NCBI GenBank assembly: GCA_017474455.1
Contig: JAFVHP010000048.1
Span: 160,020-224,019, forward strand
From: Lachnospiraceae bacterium
GTDB lineage: Bacteria; Bacillota; Clostridia; Lachnospirales; Lachnospiraceae
DNA: 64,000 nt
Direction: 5' to 3'
This document shows, in pieces, positions 55,870-63,994 of the stretch (its first letter is position 1; each line of letters opens with the position of its first letter). Below the pieces are notes generated by a model. That model was not told the origin of the DNA and did not search any database. It was given only the letters and a program-made list of their open reading frames with translations. The position numbers and the translations under genes were made by a program.

Positions 55870-56857
55870 TATTCCTGTCCTCCTTCATTTTCATCTTCTT
55901 TTTCCAGAGCGGCTGCGGCTTCGTCCGCGTCTTCCGCCGTGAGGGTAAAGAATACTTCTTCAAGGGTCCTCTGAGGCCTTGTCAGTGTCAGTATAGGCAG
56001 AGAAGCATTGATAAGGGCGACGGAGAGGGCGGCACGGTTATCCTGGCCCGCGGGTTCCGAAAGATGCATGAGTACGGTCCCGTCTTCCGAAATGACGGTA
56101 TCCCGGATATCGATACCGGCAAAACCTTCCAGAACTTTCCTGACTTCCGCTTCCGTTCCTTTCACGCGAAGGTCGATCTCCTGGTCCGATGTCAGCGCCT
56201 GCCGAGGTTCTCCGGCGTATCGCTGGCCACCAGCCTGCCTTTGTTCAGTATCCAGATATAGTCACAGATCTCGCTGACATCTGAAAGAATGTGGGAACTG
56301 AGAATGATGGTATGTTCACCCTTCAGCGAGCGGATATAATCGAACATTTCCCTCTGCTGTGCGGGATCCAGCCCTGCAGTGGGCTCATCGAGGATGATGA
56401 TGTCGGGACTGTTGATAATGGCCTGCGCCAGGCCGACCCTCTGTCTGTATCCCTTGGAAAGGTTGCGGATCAGGCGTTCCTGCATATGGGTGACGGCAGT
56501 CTTTTCCATACTGGCCGCGACTGCTTCCTTCCAGGTGCTTTTCGGCATCTTTTTGAGTTCGGCCGCGAACATAAGATATTCACGGACAGTCATGTCACCG
56601 TAGACAGGCGGGACTTCCGGAAGGTAACCGACTCTTTTCTTCGCCTCCTCAGGCTGTCTGACGATATCGAAACCGTTGATCTTTACAGTGCCTGACGTAG
56701 CGGCCAGATAGCCGGTCATAATGTTCATGGTAGTCGACTTTCCCGCGCCGTTAGGGCCGAGGAAGCCGTAGATCCTGCCGGGTTCCGCACTGAAGGAAAT
56801 ATCCTCCACTGCAAAGTGATCCCCGTATTTCTTTACCAGATGTTCTACTTCAATCAC
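55869..56857 (-). CDS. ABC transporter ATP-binding protein (GldA/NodI-like), frameshifted
   Basis: GTG start at 56857 behind GAGGT; the longer frame lacks a site. Walker A GPNGAGKST near residue 37, signature LSKGYRQRVGLAQAI near residue 132, Walker B IIILDEPTAGLDP near residue 152, His in LSSHIL. The frame ends at 56192 after ENLGRR. The remaining C-terminal 98 residues (VRKVLEGFAGIDIRD to ENEGGQE) continue in another frame to 55869. Adding one C on the plus strand near 56198 restores NLGRALTSDQEIDLRV, so this is one gene with a single-base loss. It powers the exporter; its stop overlaps the permease start. Confidence 0.85.
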
Positions 56858-56911
56858 GTCTTTTACCTCTTCGTTACAGTGTGAACCCGTGATAAATGGC
56901 TCCAATGCAGT

Positions 56912-56940
56912 ATTATACTATTGAACAATATACGGGTCAA
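56912..56940 (-). promoter_or_regulatory. Promoter of the Gld-type exporter operon
   Basis: On the minus strand TTGACC (complement of 56935-56940) and a perfect TATAAT (complement of 56912-56917) with a 17-bp spacer. Leader of about 48 bases to the GTG start. Confidence 0.75.
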
Positions 56941-56951
56941 AGCATGGGGCG

Positions 56952-56970
56952 GTGAATTCAGACAATTCAC
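56952..56970. promoter_or_regulatory. Perfect palindrome upstream of the Gld-type operon
   Basis: GTGAATT cagac AATTCAC, 7-bp arms with a 5-base spacer, located 12 bases upstream of the -35. It could be an operator for the exporter operon or a short hairpin at the end of the isomerase transcript (no T-run). Confidence 0.4.
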
Positions 56971-57011
56971 TCAATGTTCACAATTTGGCCGGAAGCAGTG
57001 TGCTTACGTGC

Positions 57012-57908
57012 TTACAGCGCGGCCATGCACCTGCGGATGTGGTCGTGGTCTGCCCGGAGACAGTCAATGGCATTCCCGCTGTAGATCCGCTCGCGTTCAA
57101 TGATGAAGGTACTGCAGCCGGCGTCCAGGGCTGCACGGATCACTTCGCTCCAGTCACAGATGCTGTTTTCCATAGGCCCCTGGGGACCTTCCGCATAAGC
57201 CTGCTGGATATTCTGCTGGTCCCGGGTAAGGCCTTTTTCCGGTTTGGGTACAGGGCAGGTCATGCCGAGAGCCTCGGGATCCATCGCCCAGTTGCAGGAT
57301 TTCACATGCAGACAGCCTATTCTGCCGGGCCAGCGCTGCATCCAGTAAACAGGATCGACTCCGGCTGTAAGAGCCCAGCCCACGTCCAGTTCCATGACAT
57401 GGTTCTTTTCGGCATGGCGCAGATAGGTATCCATTATGTATTCGCCGTGGGAAGTCCGCCATTCGTGGGTGTGGTTGTGATAGATGGTCTTATAGTTGTA
57501 TCTGGCGGCGATCCGGGAAGTGTCCGCTTCTTTCTGCGCGGCCGCGATCGCATCCTCAAACGTACCGAAAGCGCCGGGTATTCCGCGGTATCCGTTGACA
57601 GGGTTCCGCAGTTCGGCCAGGAATGCGGCCATATCCACATCCGGTTTCCGTACATTCACGATGTCGTTGGCGTTGTACCGTTCGAGCCGCTTTAAGGTCT
57701 CTTCCGAAACGCTTCCGTCAGGTTCGACAGGCATATCGCAGTTGCAGCATTTGAGACCGTATTTCTCCAGGAGCCCGATATATTCGTCTGTAAGGGAACC
57801 GCCTTCGATCCCGTCGAAGCCGATCTCTTTCGCGAGCCTGAAGATCTCCTCCTGGGTCAGGTCCATGGATTTGAAAGAATAGTTGTTTACATAAAGGTCA
57901 AGATTCAT
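57012..57908 (-). CDS. Sugar phosphate isomerase/epimerase family protein
   Basis: 298 residues from the ATG at 57908 behind TGGAGG. Xylose-isomerase-like TIM barrel: LDLYVNNYSFKSMDLTQEE, GFDGIEGG near residue 31, IYHNHTHEW near residue 141 (typical NHxxEW-like motif), MELDVGWALTAGVDP near residue 172, LHVKSCNW, and IIERE late. Metal-dependent isomerase of unknown sugar substrate. Fewer than 60 bases separate it from the MATE gene, so they may form an operon. It is distinct from the deglycosidase alpha subunit at 3019. Confidence 0.83.
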   Translation of the reverse strand: MNLDLYVNNYSFKSMDLTQEEIFRLAKEIGFDGIEGGSLTDEYIGLLEKYGLKCCNCDMPVEPDGSVSEETLKRLERYNANDIVNVRKPDVDMAAFLAELRNPVNGYRGIPGAFGTFEDAIAAAQKEADTSRIAARYNYKTIYHNHTHEWRTSHGEYIMDTYLRHAEKNHVMELDVGWALTAGVDPVYWMQRWPGRIGCLHVKSCNWAMDPEALGMTCPVPKPEKGLTRDQQNIQQAYAEGPQGPMENSICDWSEVIRAALDAGCSTFIIERERIYSGNAIDCLRADHDHIRRCMAAL

Positions 57909-57962
57909 AACAACCTCCATAGTGATAAATGAAACAGATAACAGCAGGATACCGGCCGGATT

Positions 57963-59324
57963 TTACCGCCTCTGTTCCCGTACTTCCGGGAGAAGATAGA
58001 ATGCGGCGGCGAGATATACTGCCATGACGCACCAGATCACAGGTTCAGCCGCAATGACCGCGTCGTAACCATACAGCGGGACCAGCACTTTCATAAAGAT
58101 CACCTTGCCGGCAAGTTCTATAAAGCTGGAGAGTGCCGGCAGGAGTTTACGGCCTATCGACTGCAGGACGCCGCGGTAGAGCATAAGCGGGTTCAATACG
58201 GCTATGCATGGAGTTACGAACCGCAGATACCGTACTCCGGCCCGGATAAGCTTGGGATCGTCGGAGCCCGTGACCAGCTTCATGAGTGCTTCTGCGGCGA
58301 AAAAGGCAAAAACGGTTTCTATGGCTACCAGGGCCAGGTTATACAGGCTGACAGAGCGGATCCCCTTAAAGATCCTGTCCCATTGGCCGGCACCGCGGTT
58401 CTGTGAAGCAAAAGTAATGGCGGCCTGCGTCATGGCGCCTCCCGGCTGGTAGAGGAATGAGTAGATACGCCTGGCGGCAGTATGCGCCGCTATGATCCCG
58501 GGACCGAGGCTGTTGATGCCGGCCTGCAGCGCTGCCGTGCCCAAACATACTACGGAATGGAGCAGTGCGGAGGCAATGCCCTGTCCGGTCATATCGGCGT
58601 ACAGCTGCCGGTCCGGTTTCCAGTCGGCTTTTTCAGGCAGTACATAGGCGCAGCGGACGGCAAGATATGTGCAGCTTAGGATAAGCGCACAGGCCTGTGC
58701 CAGGACAGTGGCCAGGGCGGCGCCCTTTAAGCCCATCCGCAAAGGCCCCATGAAAACATAGTCCAGAATGATGTTCAGTATATTTGAGATAAGAAGGAAC
58801 AGCATGGGCACTAAACTGTTCCCTATGCTGTGCAGCAGTCCGGAGGCCAGATTGAAAAAAACGGTCACAAAGGTAAATGCGCTGATAATACTGATGTATT
58901 CCGCAGCCGGATCGATAACGGATCCCGGTGTATGCAAAAGTTTAAGGATCGGTACTTCCAGACACAGTGCCGCAGCAGTCATGACCACAGCCACAGCGGC
59001 GGCTATGACTATAGCCGTGGCGGTCGATCTGCGAAGGAGAGCCCTGTCACGGCTGCCAAAGCTCCTCGCCGTCACCACGGTCAACCCCGAACCCATTCCG
59101 AAAGCAAAGCCGATCAGCAGATCGTAGACCGGCATGCCGGCGCCAATAGCAGCCAGTTTGTCAGAACCCAGCATGTTGCCGACGAGCATGACATCGACGG
59201 CATTATAAAGCGCCTGGAAAACCGATGAGACCAGTATGGGAATGGAAAACCTGAATATGGATGCGAAAACAGGCCCGTCAAGCATATTGACAGGGGAAGC
59301 AGTCAGGTGTTTTTTCAGATTCAA
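57963..59324 (-). CDS. MATE family efflux transporter
   Basis: 453 residues beginning with a TTG at 59324; GGAAGGCGG precedes it, while the first ATG (59285) has no site. Twelve hydrophobic segments in two halves; IPILVSSVFQALYNAVDVMLVGNMLG and GFAFGMGSGLTVVTARSFGSRD are standard MATE wording in the first half, YQPGGAMTQAAITFASQNRGAGQ in the second. Exports cationic drugs or metabolites using Na or H gradients. Substrate unknown. Confidence 0.9.
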   Translation of the reverse strand: MNLKKHLTASPVNMLDGPVFASIFRFSIPILVSSVFQALYNAVDVMLVGNMLGSDKLAAIGAGMPVYDLLIGFAFGMGSGLTVVTARSFGSRDRALLRRSTATAIVIAAAVAVVMTAAALCLEVPILKLLHTPGSVIDPAAEYISIISAFTFVTVFFNLASGLLHSIGNSLVPMLFLLISNILNIILDYVFMGPLRMGLKGAALATVLAQACALILSCTYLAVRCAYVLPEKADWKPDRQLYADMTGQGIASALLHSVVCLGTAALQAGINSLGPGIIAAHTAARRIYSFLYQPGGAMTQAAITFASQNRGAGQWDRIFKGIRSVSLYNLALVAIETVFAFFAAEALMKLVTGSDDPKLIRAGVRYLRFVTPCIAVLNPLMLYRGVLQSIGRKLLPALSSFIELAGKVIFMKVLVPLYGYDAVIAAEPVIWCVMAVYLAAAFYLLPEVREQRR

Positions 59325-59382
59325 GCGGGACCGCCTTCCATACAGAAAATGCAGGGTACTTGCTGCTTAATGATGAATATAA

Positions 59383-59414
59383 GGGCTGCCGCATTCTTTA
59401 AAATGCAGCAGCCC
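59383..59414 (-). terminator. Terminator for the DUF3048 gene
   Basis: 13-bp stem GGGCTGCTGCATT / AATGCGGCAGCCC (one G:T pair) with a 6-base loop on the minus strand, followed by a T-rich TTATATT, 49 bases after the DUF3048 stop. Confidence 0.65.
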
Positions 59415-59462
59415 GTTCACTTATCAGTCTGTTGTACAGTATGGCAAAACCGTCAGGTCTCA

Positions 59463-60656
59463 TTACTCAAGGCGGACACTGTTCCAGCTGTCCAGCGGGA
59501 TCAGTCCGATGTAAGTCTTACCTGTGTTGATCATGAGTTCATCACCGTTCACGTCATAGAAACGGGTGATATCTGTTTCACTGTTCTTTGCCCAGGCACA
59601 GTCAACAGCTACTCCGTTATGTATATACATCGCGGGCCCGGTGGAGATGACATCGTAGATCAGATAACCGTTGGAATCCAGCTGGACGAAATCGCAGCCC
59701 TGAAGGATCACGTTTTCGAACGCCAGCGGTTCGCCGTCTTCTTCATCGAGATGATGTATGTCATACTCGTAATACTCATATTTGCCGGTAGCCGGATTAA
59801 ATGCCAGCTGCGACTTGTTGTGCTTGAACGGCAGTGAAACGTACTGAGCGGTATAGTGCGTATCATACTTCTTTGACAGGTCGACCGCCGTGCCGTAGGG
59901 GGTGAAACTGAAGTGAGATTCGGCAGCCCCCGTCGGCGCGTACTGATTATAAGTCGTAGAATAACCGCTGCTGGTGAAGTTTTTCTGCAGGTCCCCGCGG
60001 ACAACGTACTCTGTAAATTCAGAGGCTTTTCCGTTTGCTATCCTGGAGAAAGTGCCTGAGAAATGTTCGGCCCAGTCACGGTAGTCAAAGTACTGCTTGT
60101 TGTAGTAGGGGCCGCCGTCATGACAAAGGACAGCGTTCCATTCCGAAGCAAGCAGGATATTGGTAGGACGCGTACTGCGGATACTGCCGAGACGTTCGAT
60201 GTTGCCCCAGTCCTTATAGATCAGCATCAGCCTGGTGATACGGTCGTTGGCAGTCGAATTCATGATCTCATAGACCACGTCTGCTTCGGCAGTGCCGTAG
60301 TGGGGGAGGGCAAGCTTTTCATTGTCGACCATGATCGCGACGGGGCGCTGGTCACGGATCGATTCACTGATCGGTTCGCCTGTCAGCTCACTTACGTACA
60401 TGCCGGCAGGGATCTCTGCTGCAACAGGGACTTCTTCGACCTGTTCCGCGGGTTCGGCAGCGGTTTCAGGTACAGGTACCTGAGCCTGCTGGACAGGCGG
60501 ATTCATCATTTCGTCAGCGGGAATGGCTTCGACAACACTTGACGTCGTGGGTTCGTTTTCATCGTCGCTGCATGCTGTAAGAGGCGTGCAGAGAAGGATT
60601 GCGGACAATGCAAGAACGGCTGCTTTTGTAAAGCGTCCATACTTTTTAGGTGCCAA
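59463..60656 (-). CDS. DUF3048-domain (YerB-like) lipoprotein
   Basis: 397 residues. I start it at a TTG (60656) because AAGGAGG is placed correctly before it; the longer frame would overlap gpmA. Lipobox LTAC with C29. An Ala/Glu/Pro-rich linker runs to about residue 95. The DUF3048 core follows: RPVAIMVDNEKLALPHYGTAEADVVYE, then RSTRPTNILLASEWNAVLCHDGG. YerB-type lipoproteins are membrane-anchored and of uncertain role in Bacillota. It lies 10 bases after gpmA on the same strand, so expressed with it. Confidence 0.85.
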   Translation of the reverse strand: MAPKKYGRFTKAAVLALSAILLCTPLTACSDDENEPTTSSVVEAIPADEMMNPPVQQAQVPVPETAAEPAEQVEEVPVAAEIPAGMYVSELTGEPISESIRDQRPVAIMVDNEKLALPHYGTAEADVVYEIMNSTANDRITRLMLIYKDWGNIERLGSIRSTRPTNILLASEWNAVLCHDGGPYYNKQYFDYRDWAEHFSGTFSRIANGKASEFTEYVVRGDLQKNFTSSGYSTTYNQYAPTGAAESHFSFTPYGTAVDLSKKYDTHYTAQYVSLPFKHNKSQLAFNPATGKYEYYEYDIHHLDEEDGEPLAFENVILQGCDFVQLDSNGYLIYDVISTGPAMYIHNGVAVDCAWAKNSETDITRFYDVNGDELMINTGKTYIGLIPLDSWNSVRLE

Positions 60657-60666
60657 GGGATCCTCC

Positions 60667-61410
60667 TTACTGCTTTTTGCCCTGGTTGGCAACGGCTTCC
60701 ATCTTTGCCTTAAGCGCTTCCTGGTCGCCAAGATAATAATGATCTACGACGTTGAAGTTCTCATCAAATTCGTAAACAAGCGGAACACCGGTAGGGATAT
60801 TGACGCCGATGATCTCTTCGCTGCTTACATTATCAAAGTACTTGACAAGTGCACGGAGAGAATTGCCGTGTGCGGCAATAACGACACGCTTGCCTGCTTC
60901 CATGTCCTTTTTGATCACTTCATTGAAGAAAGGAACGACACGTTCGATCGTGGTCTCAAGGGATTCGGTAAGGGGCAGGTCGGCGGGATCCACGTTGCGG
61001 AACATAGCCTGGTTGCCGGCGGCGCGCTCATCGCTGGGCTCAAGTGCGGGCGGTTTGACATCGAAGGAACGGCGCCAGATCTTGACCTGTTCTTCACCGT
61101 ACTTTTCAGCGGTCTCAGCCTTGTTGAGGCCCTGCAGCGCACCATAATGCCTCTCATTGAGCTTCCATGTCTTGATGACGGGGAGCCAGTTGCGGTCCAT
61201 CTCGTCAAGAACATGGTTCAGTGTATGGATCGCTCTCTTTAAATAGGAAGTGTAGCATACATCGAAATCGTATCCGGATTCCTTCAGGAGCTTACCGGCG
61301 TTCTTTGCTTCTTCATGTCCTTTTTCGGACAGATCGACGTCAGTCCAGCCTGTGAACAGGTTGAGTTTGTTCCATTCGCTTTCGCCGTGTCTTATCAGTA
61401 CAAGTTTCAT
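60667..61410 (-). CDS. gpmA: 2,3-bisphosphoglycerate-dependent phosphoglycerate mutase
   Basis: 247 residues from the ATG at 61410 behind GAGGTAAAT. Phosphohistidine motif [10 protein letters not shown] with H9-type nucleophile, then [35 protein letters not shown] near residue 85, and [16 protein letters not shown] near residue 180 with the second catalytic His. Interconverts 3- and 2-phosphoglycerate in glycolysis. First gene of a two-gene unit with the DUF3048 lipoprotein. Confidence 0.94.
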   Translation of the reverse strand: MKLVLIRHGESEWNKLNLFTGWTDVDLSEKGHEEAKNAGKLLKESGYDFDVCYTSYLKRAIHTLNHVLDEMDRNWLPVIKTWKLNERHYGALQGLNKAETAEKYGEEQVKIWRRSFDVKPPALEPSDERAAGNQAMFRNVDPADLPLTESLETTIERVVPFFNEVIKKDMEAGKRVVIAAHGNSLRALVKYFDNVSSEEIIGVNIPTGVPLVYEFDENFNVVDHYYLGDQEALKAKMEAVANQGKKQ

Positions 61411-61463
61411 ATTTACCTCGCATTCTTTGTTAAAGAGCATTGAACTTTCGTTACAACAAGTGC

Positions 61464-61492
61464 ATTTTAGCATTCTTAAAGAATGTATTCAA
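61464..61492 (-). promoter_or_regulatory. gpmA promoter with palindrome in the spacer
   Basis: On the minus strand TTGAAT (complement of 61487-61492), 17-bp spacer, TAAAAT (complement of 61464-61469). The spacer contains the perfect palindrome CATTCTTTAAGAATG (61471-61485), which could be a repressor operator. Confidence 0.65.
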
Positions 61493-61503
61493 TAGGATCA
61501 TTC

Positions 61504-61532
61504 TTGTGCAGAAAAAGCATCTAATGTATACT
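61504..61532 (+). promoter_or_regulatory. Promoter for the CofE-like gene and guaA copy
   Basis: TTGTGC (61504-61509), 17-bp spacer, TATACT (61527-61532). Divergent from the gpmA promoter with only 11 bases between the two -35 elements. Confidence 0.65.
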
Positions 61533-61538
61533 ATTACA

Positions 61539-61579
61539 GCCGGATTTTGATGGCTTTGGTTCCGGCAGTGCCGGTTTTT
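61539..61579 (+). promoter_or_regulatory. Attenuator-like leader with alternative hairpins
   Basis: CCGGC-AGT-GCCGG followed by TTTTT (61562-61579) is a short terminator-like hairpin. GCCGGA at 61539-61544 can instead pair with TCCGGC at 61561-61566, which would prevent it. The expected transcription start is at about 61539, so the competing strand is the very 5' end of the RNA. Confidence 0.35.
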
Positions 61580-61607
61580 ATTGTATTCAAACAGAGAGGA
61601 AACGAGA

Positions 61608-62810
61608 ATGACTGGAAAAGCAGAAAGAAGAGTAGGTACGGTATCAAGAGGTATCCGGTGCCCCATCATCAGGGAAGGAGACGACCTTGCCTCCATCGTT
61701 GCGGGTAGCGTACTGGAAGCAGCAGAATACGAAGGATTTGAGCTGCGCGACAGGGATGTGATCGCTGTTACGGAATCCGTTGTGGCAAGATCCCAGGGCA
61801 ACTACGTTACTGTTCAGCAGATCTCGGAGGATGTCCGCGCAAAGCTCGGAGGAGAGACCATCGGCGTTATCTTCCCCATTCTTTCCAGAAACCGTTTTGC
61901 CATCTGCTTAAGAGGCATAGCCGGAGGAGCGAAGAAGATCGTCCTTATGCTCAGCTATCCTTCTGATGAAGTCGGAAATGAACTGGTAAGCCTCGACAAG
62001 ATCGATGCCGCCGGTGTCAACCCTTACAGCGATGTGCTGACCCTTGAAAAGTACAGGGAGCTCTTCGGCGTCAACAGGCATGAGTTTACCGGTGTAGACT
62101 ATGTGGAATACTATGAGCAGCTGATAAGGGAGTGCGGCGCGGAGCCGGAGATCATCTTCGCGAATAACCCGCGCGCCATCCTTCCTTACGCCGACCATAT
62201 CCTTAACTGCGATATCCATACAAGAGTCAGGACAAAGAGGATCCTTCTGGAAGAAGGCGCAAAGGTAGTCTGCTCGCTCGACGAGATCATGAACGCGCCT
62301 GTCGGCGGCAGCGGATATAACGAAAAGTACGGCCTTCTCGGTTCCAACAAATCGACCGAGGACAAGATCAAACTCTTCCCCAGGGACTGCAAGCCCCTCG
62401 TCCTGGATATCCAGGAACGTATCCTGAAGGCGACCGGAAAGCATGTCGAAGTCATGGTCTACGGCGACGGCGCTTTCAAGGATCCCCAGGGCAAGATCTG
62501 GGAGCTGGCCGACCCGGTCGTTTCTCCCGCTTACACAGACGGACTGATCGGTACACCCAACGAGCTGAAGCTGAAGTATCTCGCGGATAATGATTATAAG
62601 GATCTTTCCGGCGAAGCGCTCAAGGAAGCCATTTCCGAGAGCATCCGCAAAAAGGACGCCGACTTGAAGGGCAGCATGGCCTCCCAGGGCACGACCCCCA
62701 GACAGCTGACCGATCTGATCGGCTCTCTCTGCGACCTGACCAGCGGGTCCGGCGACAAAGGTACACCTGTCGTACTTGTCCAGGGATATTTCGACAACTA
62801 TACCAACTAA
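61608..62810 (+). CDS. Coenzyme F420:L-glutamate ligase-like (CofE-type) protein
   Basis: 400 residues from the ATG at 61608 behind AGAGAGGAAA. Motifs of the F420-0:gamma-glutamyl ligase domain: RCPIIREGDDLASIVAGS at the start, DVIAVTESVVARSQGN near residue 53 and late YGDGAFKDPQGKIWELADPVVSPAY near residue 280, where metal- and nucleotide-binding acids lie. Nothing else for F420 (FbiA, FbiC/CofGH) is in the window, and Lachnospiraceae are not known to make F420, so another gamma-glutamyl acceptor (for example a folate-like or cell-wall molecule) is suspected. Shares a transcript with the guaA copy 53 bases downstream. Confidence 0.78.
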   Translation: MTGKAERRVGTVSRGIRCPIIREGDDLASIVAGSVLEAAEYEGFELRDRDVIAVTESVVARSQGNYVTVQQISEDVRAKLGGETIGVIFPILSRNRFAICLRGIAGGAKKIVLMLSYPSDEVGNELVSLDKIDAAGVNPYSDVLTLEKYRELFGVNRHEFTGVDYVEYYEQLIRECGAEPEIIFANNPRAILPYADHILNCDIHTRVRTKRILLEEGAKVVCSLDEIMNAPVGGSGYNEKYGLLGSNKSTEDKIKLFPRDCKPLVLDIQERILKATGKHVEVMVYGDGAFKDPQGKIWELADPVVSPAYTDGLIGTPNELKLKYLADNDYKDLSGEALKEAISESIRKKDADLKGSMASQGTTPRQLTDLIGSLCDLTSGSGDKGTPVVLVQGYFDNYTN

Positions 62811-62863
62811 TAATCCGAACGGTTTGCATATTCAATTCAGAATAATATAGAAAGGAAAAGCCA

Positions 62864-63849
62864 ATGATTTTAGTCCGTCCCGAATCAATGGAAAGGATCA
62901 CGACCGAAGCGCTCGCCAACGCGTACATCGATGAACAGATCAAAGAGCTTCGCGAACAGATCGGTGACAAGAAAGTACTGCTGGCCCTCTCAGGCGGCGT
63001 AGATTCATCAGTAGTGGCGGCGCTGCTCATCAAGGCAGTCGGGCAGCAGCTTGTATGCGTACACGTTAACCATGGCCTTCTGCGCAAGGGCGAACCGGAA
63101 CAGGTCATCGAAGTCTTCAGGAACCAGATGAACGCGAACCTGATCTATGTAGACGCAGTGGACCGTTTCCTGGACAAGCTCGCCGGTATCAGCGATCCGG
63201 AGCAGAAGAGGCATATCATCGGTGAAGAGTTCATCGATGTCTTCGCGGAAGAAGCCAGGAAGCTGGACGGCGTGGAATTCCTCGCACAGGGAACGATCTG
63301 GCCGGATATCCTGGAAAGCGAAGCCGGGATCAAAGCCCATCACAACGCAGGCGGACTCCCTGAAGACATTGCTTCCCGCTTTGAACTCGTTGAGCCGTCA
63401 GGATCCTGTTCAAGGATGAAGTCCGTGTCGTAGGCCGCGCACTCGGCCTTCCGGCGAATATGGTCGACCGCCAGCCCTTCCCCGGCCCCGGCCTCGGCGT
63501 ACGCTGCCCCGGTGCCATCACCCGCGACCGTCTTGAAGCAGTCCGCGAGTCGGACGCTATCCTCAGGGAAGAATTTGCAAAGAACGGCCTGGAAGGCAAA
63601 GTCTGGCAGTATTTCACCGTCGTGCCGGACTTCAAATCCACCGGCGTCAAAGATGGAAAGCGCACCTTTGACTGGCCCTGCATCATTCGCGCCATCAATA
63701 CCACTGATGTTATGGAAGTTACCGTCGAGCACCTTTCAGACGAACTGATCGACCACCTCGTAAACCGTATCATCGCGGAAGTGCCCGGCATCAACCGCGT
63801 CCTCTTCGATTACACACCCAAACCGCCCGCAACGGTGGAATATGAGTGA
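62864..63849 (+). CDS. guaA: GMP synthase, ATP-pyrophosphatase subunit type, frameshifted
   Basis: Start at 62864 behind AGAAAGGAAAA. The P-loop [16 protein letters not shown] is near residue 42, then [13 protein letters not shown]. There is no glutamine amidotransferase domain, as in the two-subunit (archaeal-type) enzyme. The frame fails near 63398: after ELVEP it runs to a stop, while the expected RILFKDEV and [12 protein letters not shown] continue in another frame to 63849 and end KPPATVEYE. One additional C (CCG-CTC-AGG) restores [11 protein letters not shown]. No separate amidotransferase subunit is nearby, so ammonia or a distant partner would be needed. Second guaA of the window. Confidence 0.85.
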
Positions 63850-63870
63850 TAACGAGGAGTGCACCAGATA

Positions 63871-63994
63871 GAATAGCAGTGCAAGTGCGCAGCACTTGAA
63901 GGACATGAGAAGAACGCAGACACCATGCTTGCATGAGTGGATGCGTTCTTTTTATGTCCGCAAAGGCGAATGAAATGAGCCTTCACTGCTATTC
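63871..63994. repeat. Large palindromic, cloverleaf-like element 2
   Basis: Outer stem GAATAGCAGTG (63871-63881) pairs perfectly with CACTGCTATTC (63984-63994). Inside lie a left hairpin CAAGTGC/GCACTTG (63882-63898), a middle stem GGACAT/ATGTCC (63901-63906 with 63954-63959), a 9-bp stem AAGAACGCA/TGCGTTCTT (63910-63918 with 63942-63950) followed by TTTTT, an apical CATGC/GCATG hairpin, and a right hairpin AAGGC/GCCTT (63963-63983). It starts 22 bases after the guaA copy and probably also terminates it. No ORF spans it. Confidence 0.7.

Noticed and set aside
55869-56165. Separate small gene after the exporter ATPase
   Set aside because: Its sequence is the standard C-terminal part of this ATPase family and no ribosome binding site precedes it; a frameshifted single gene explains it better.
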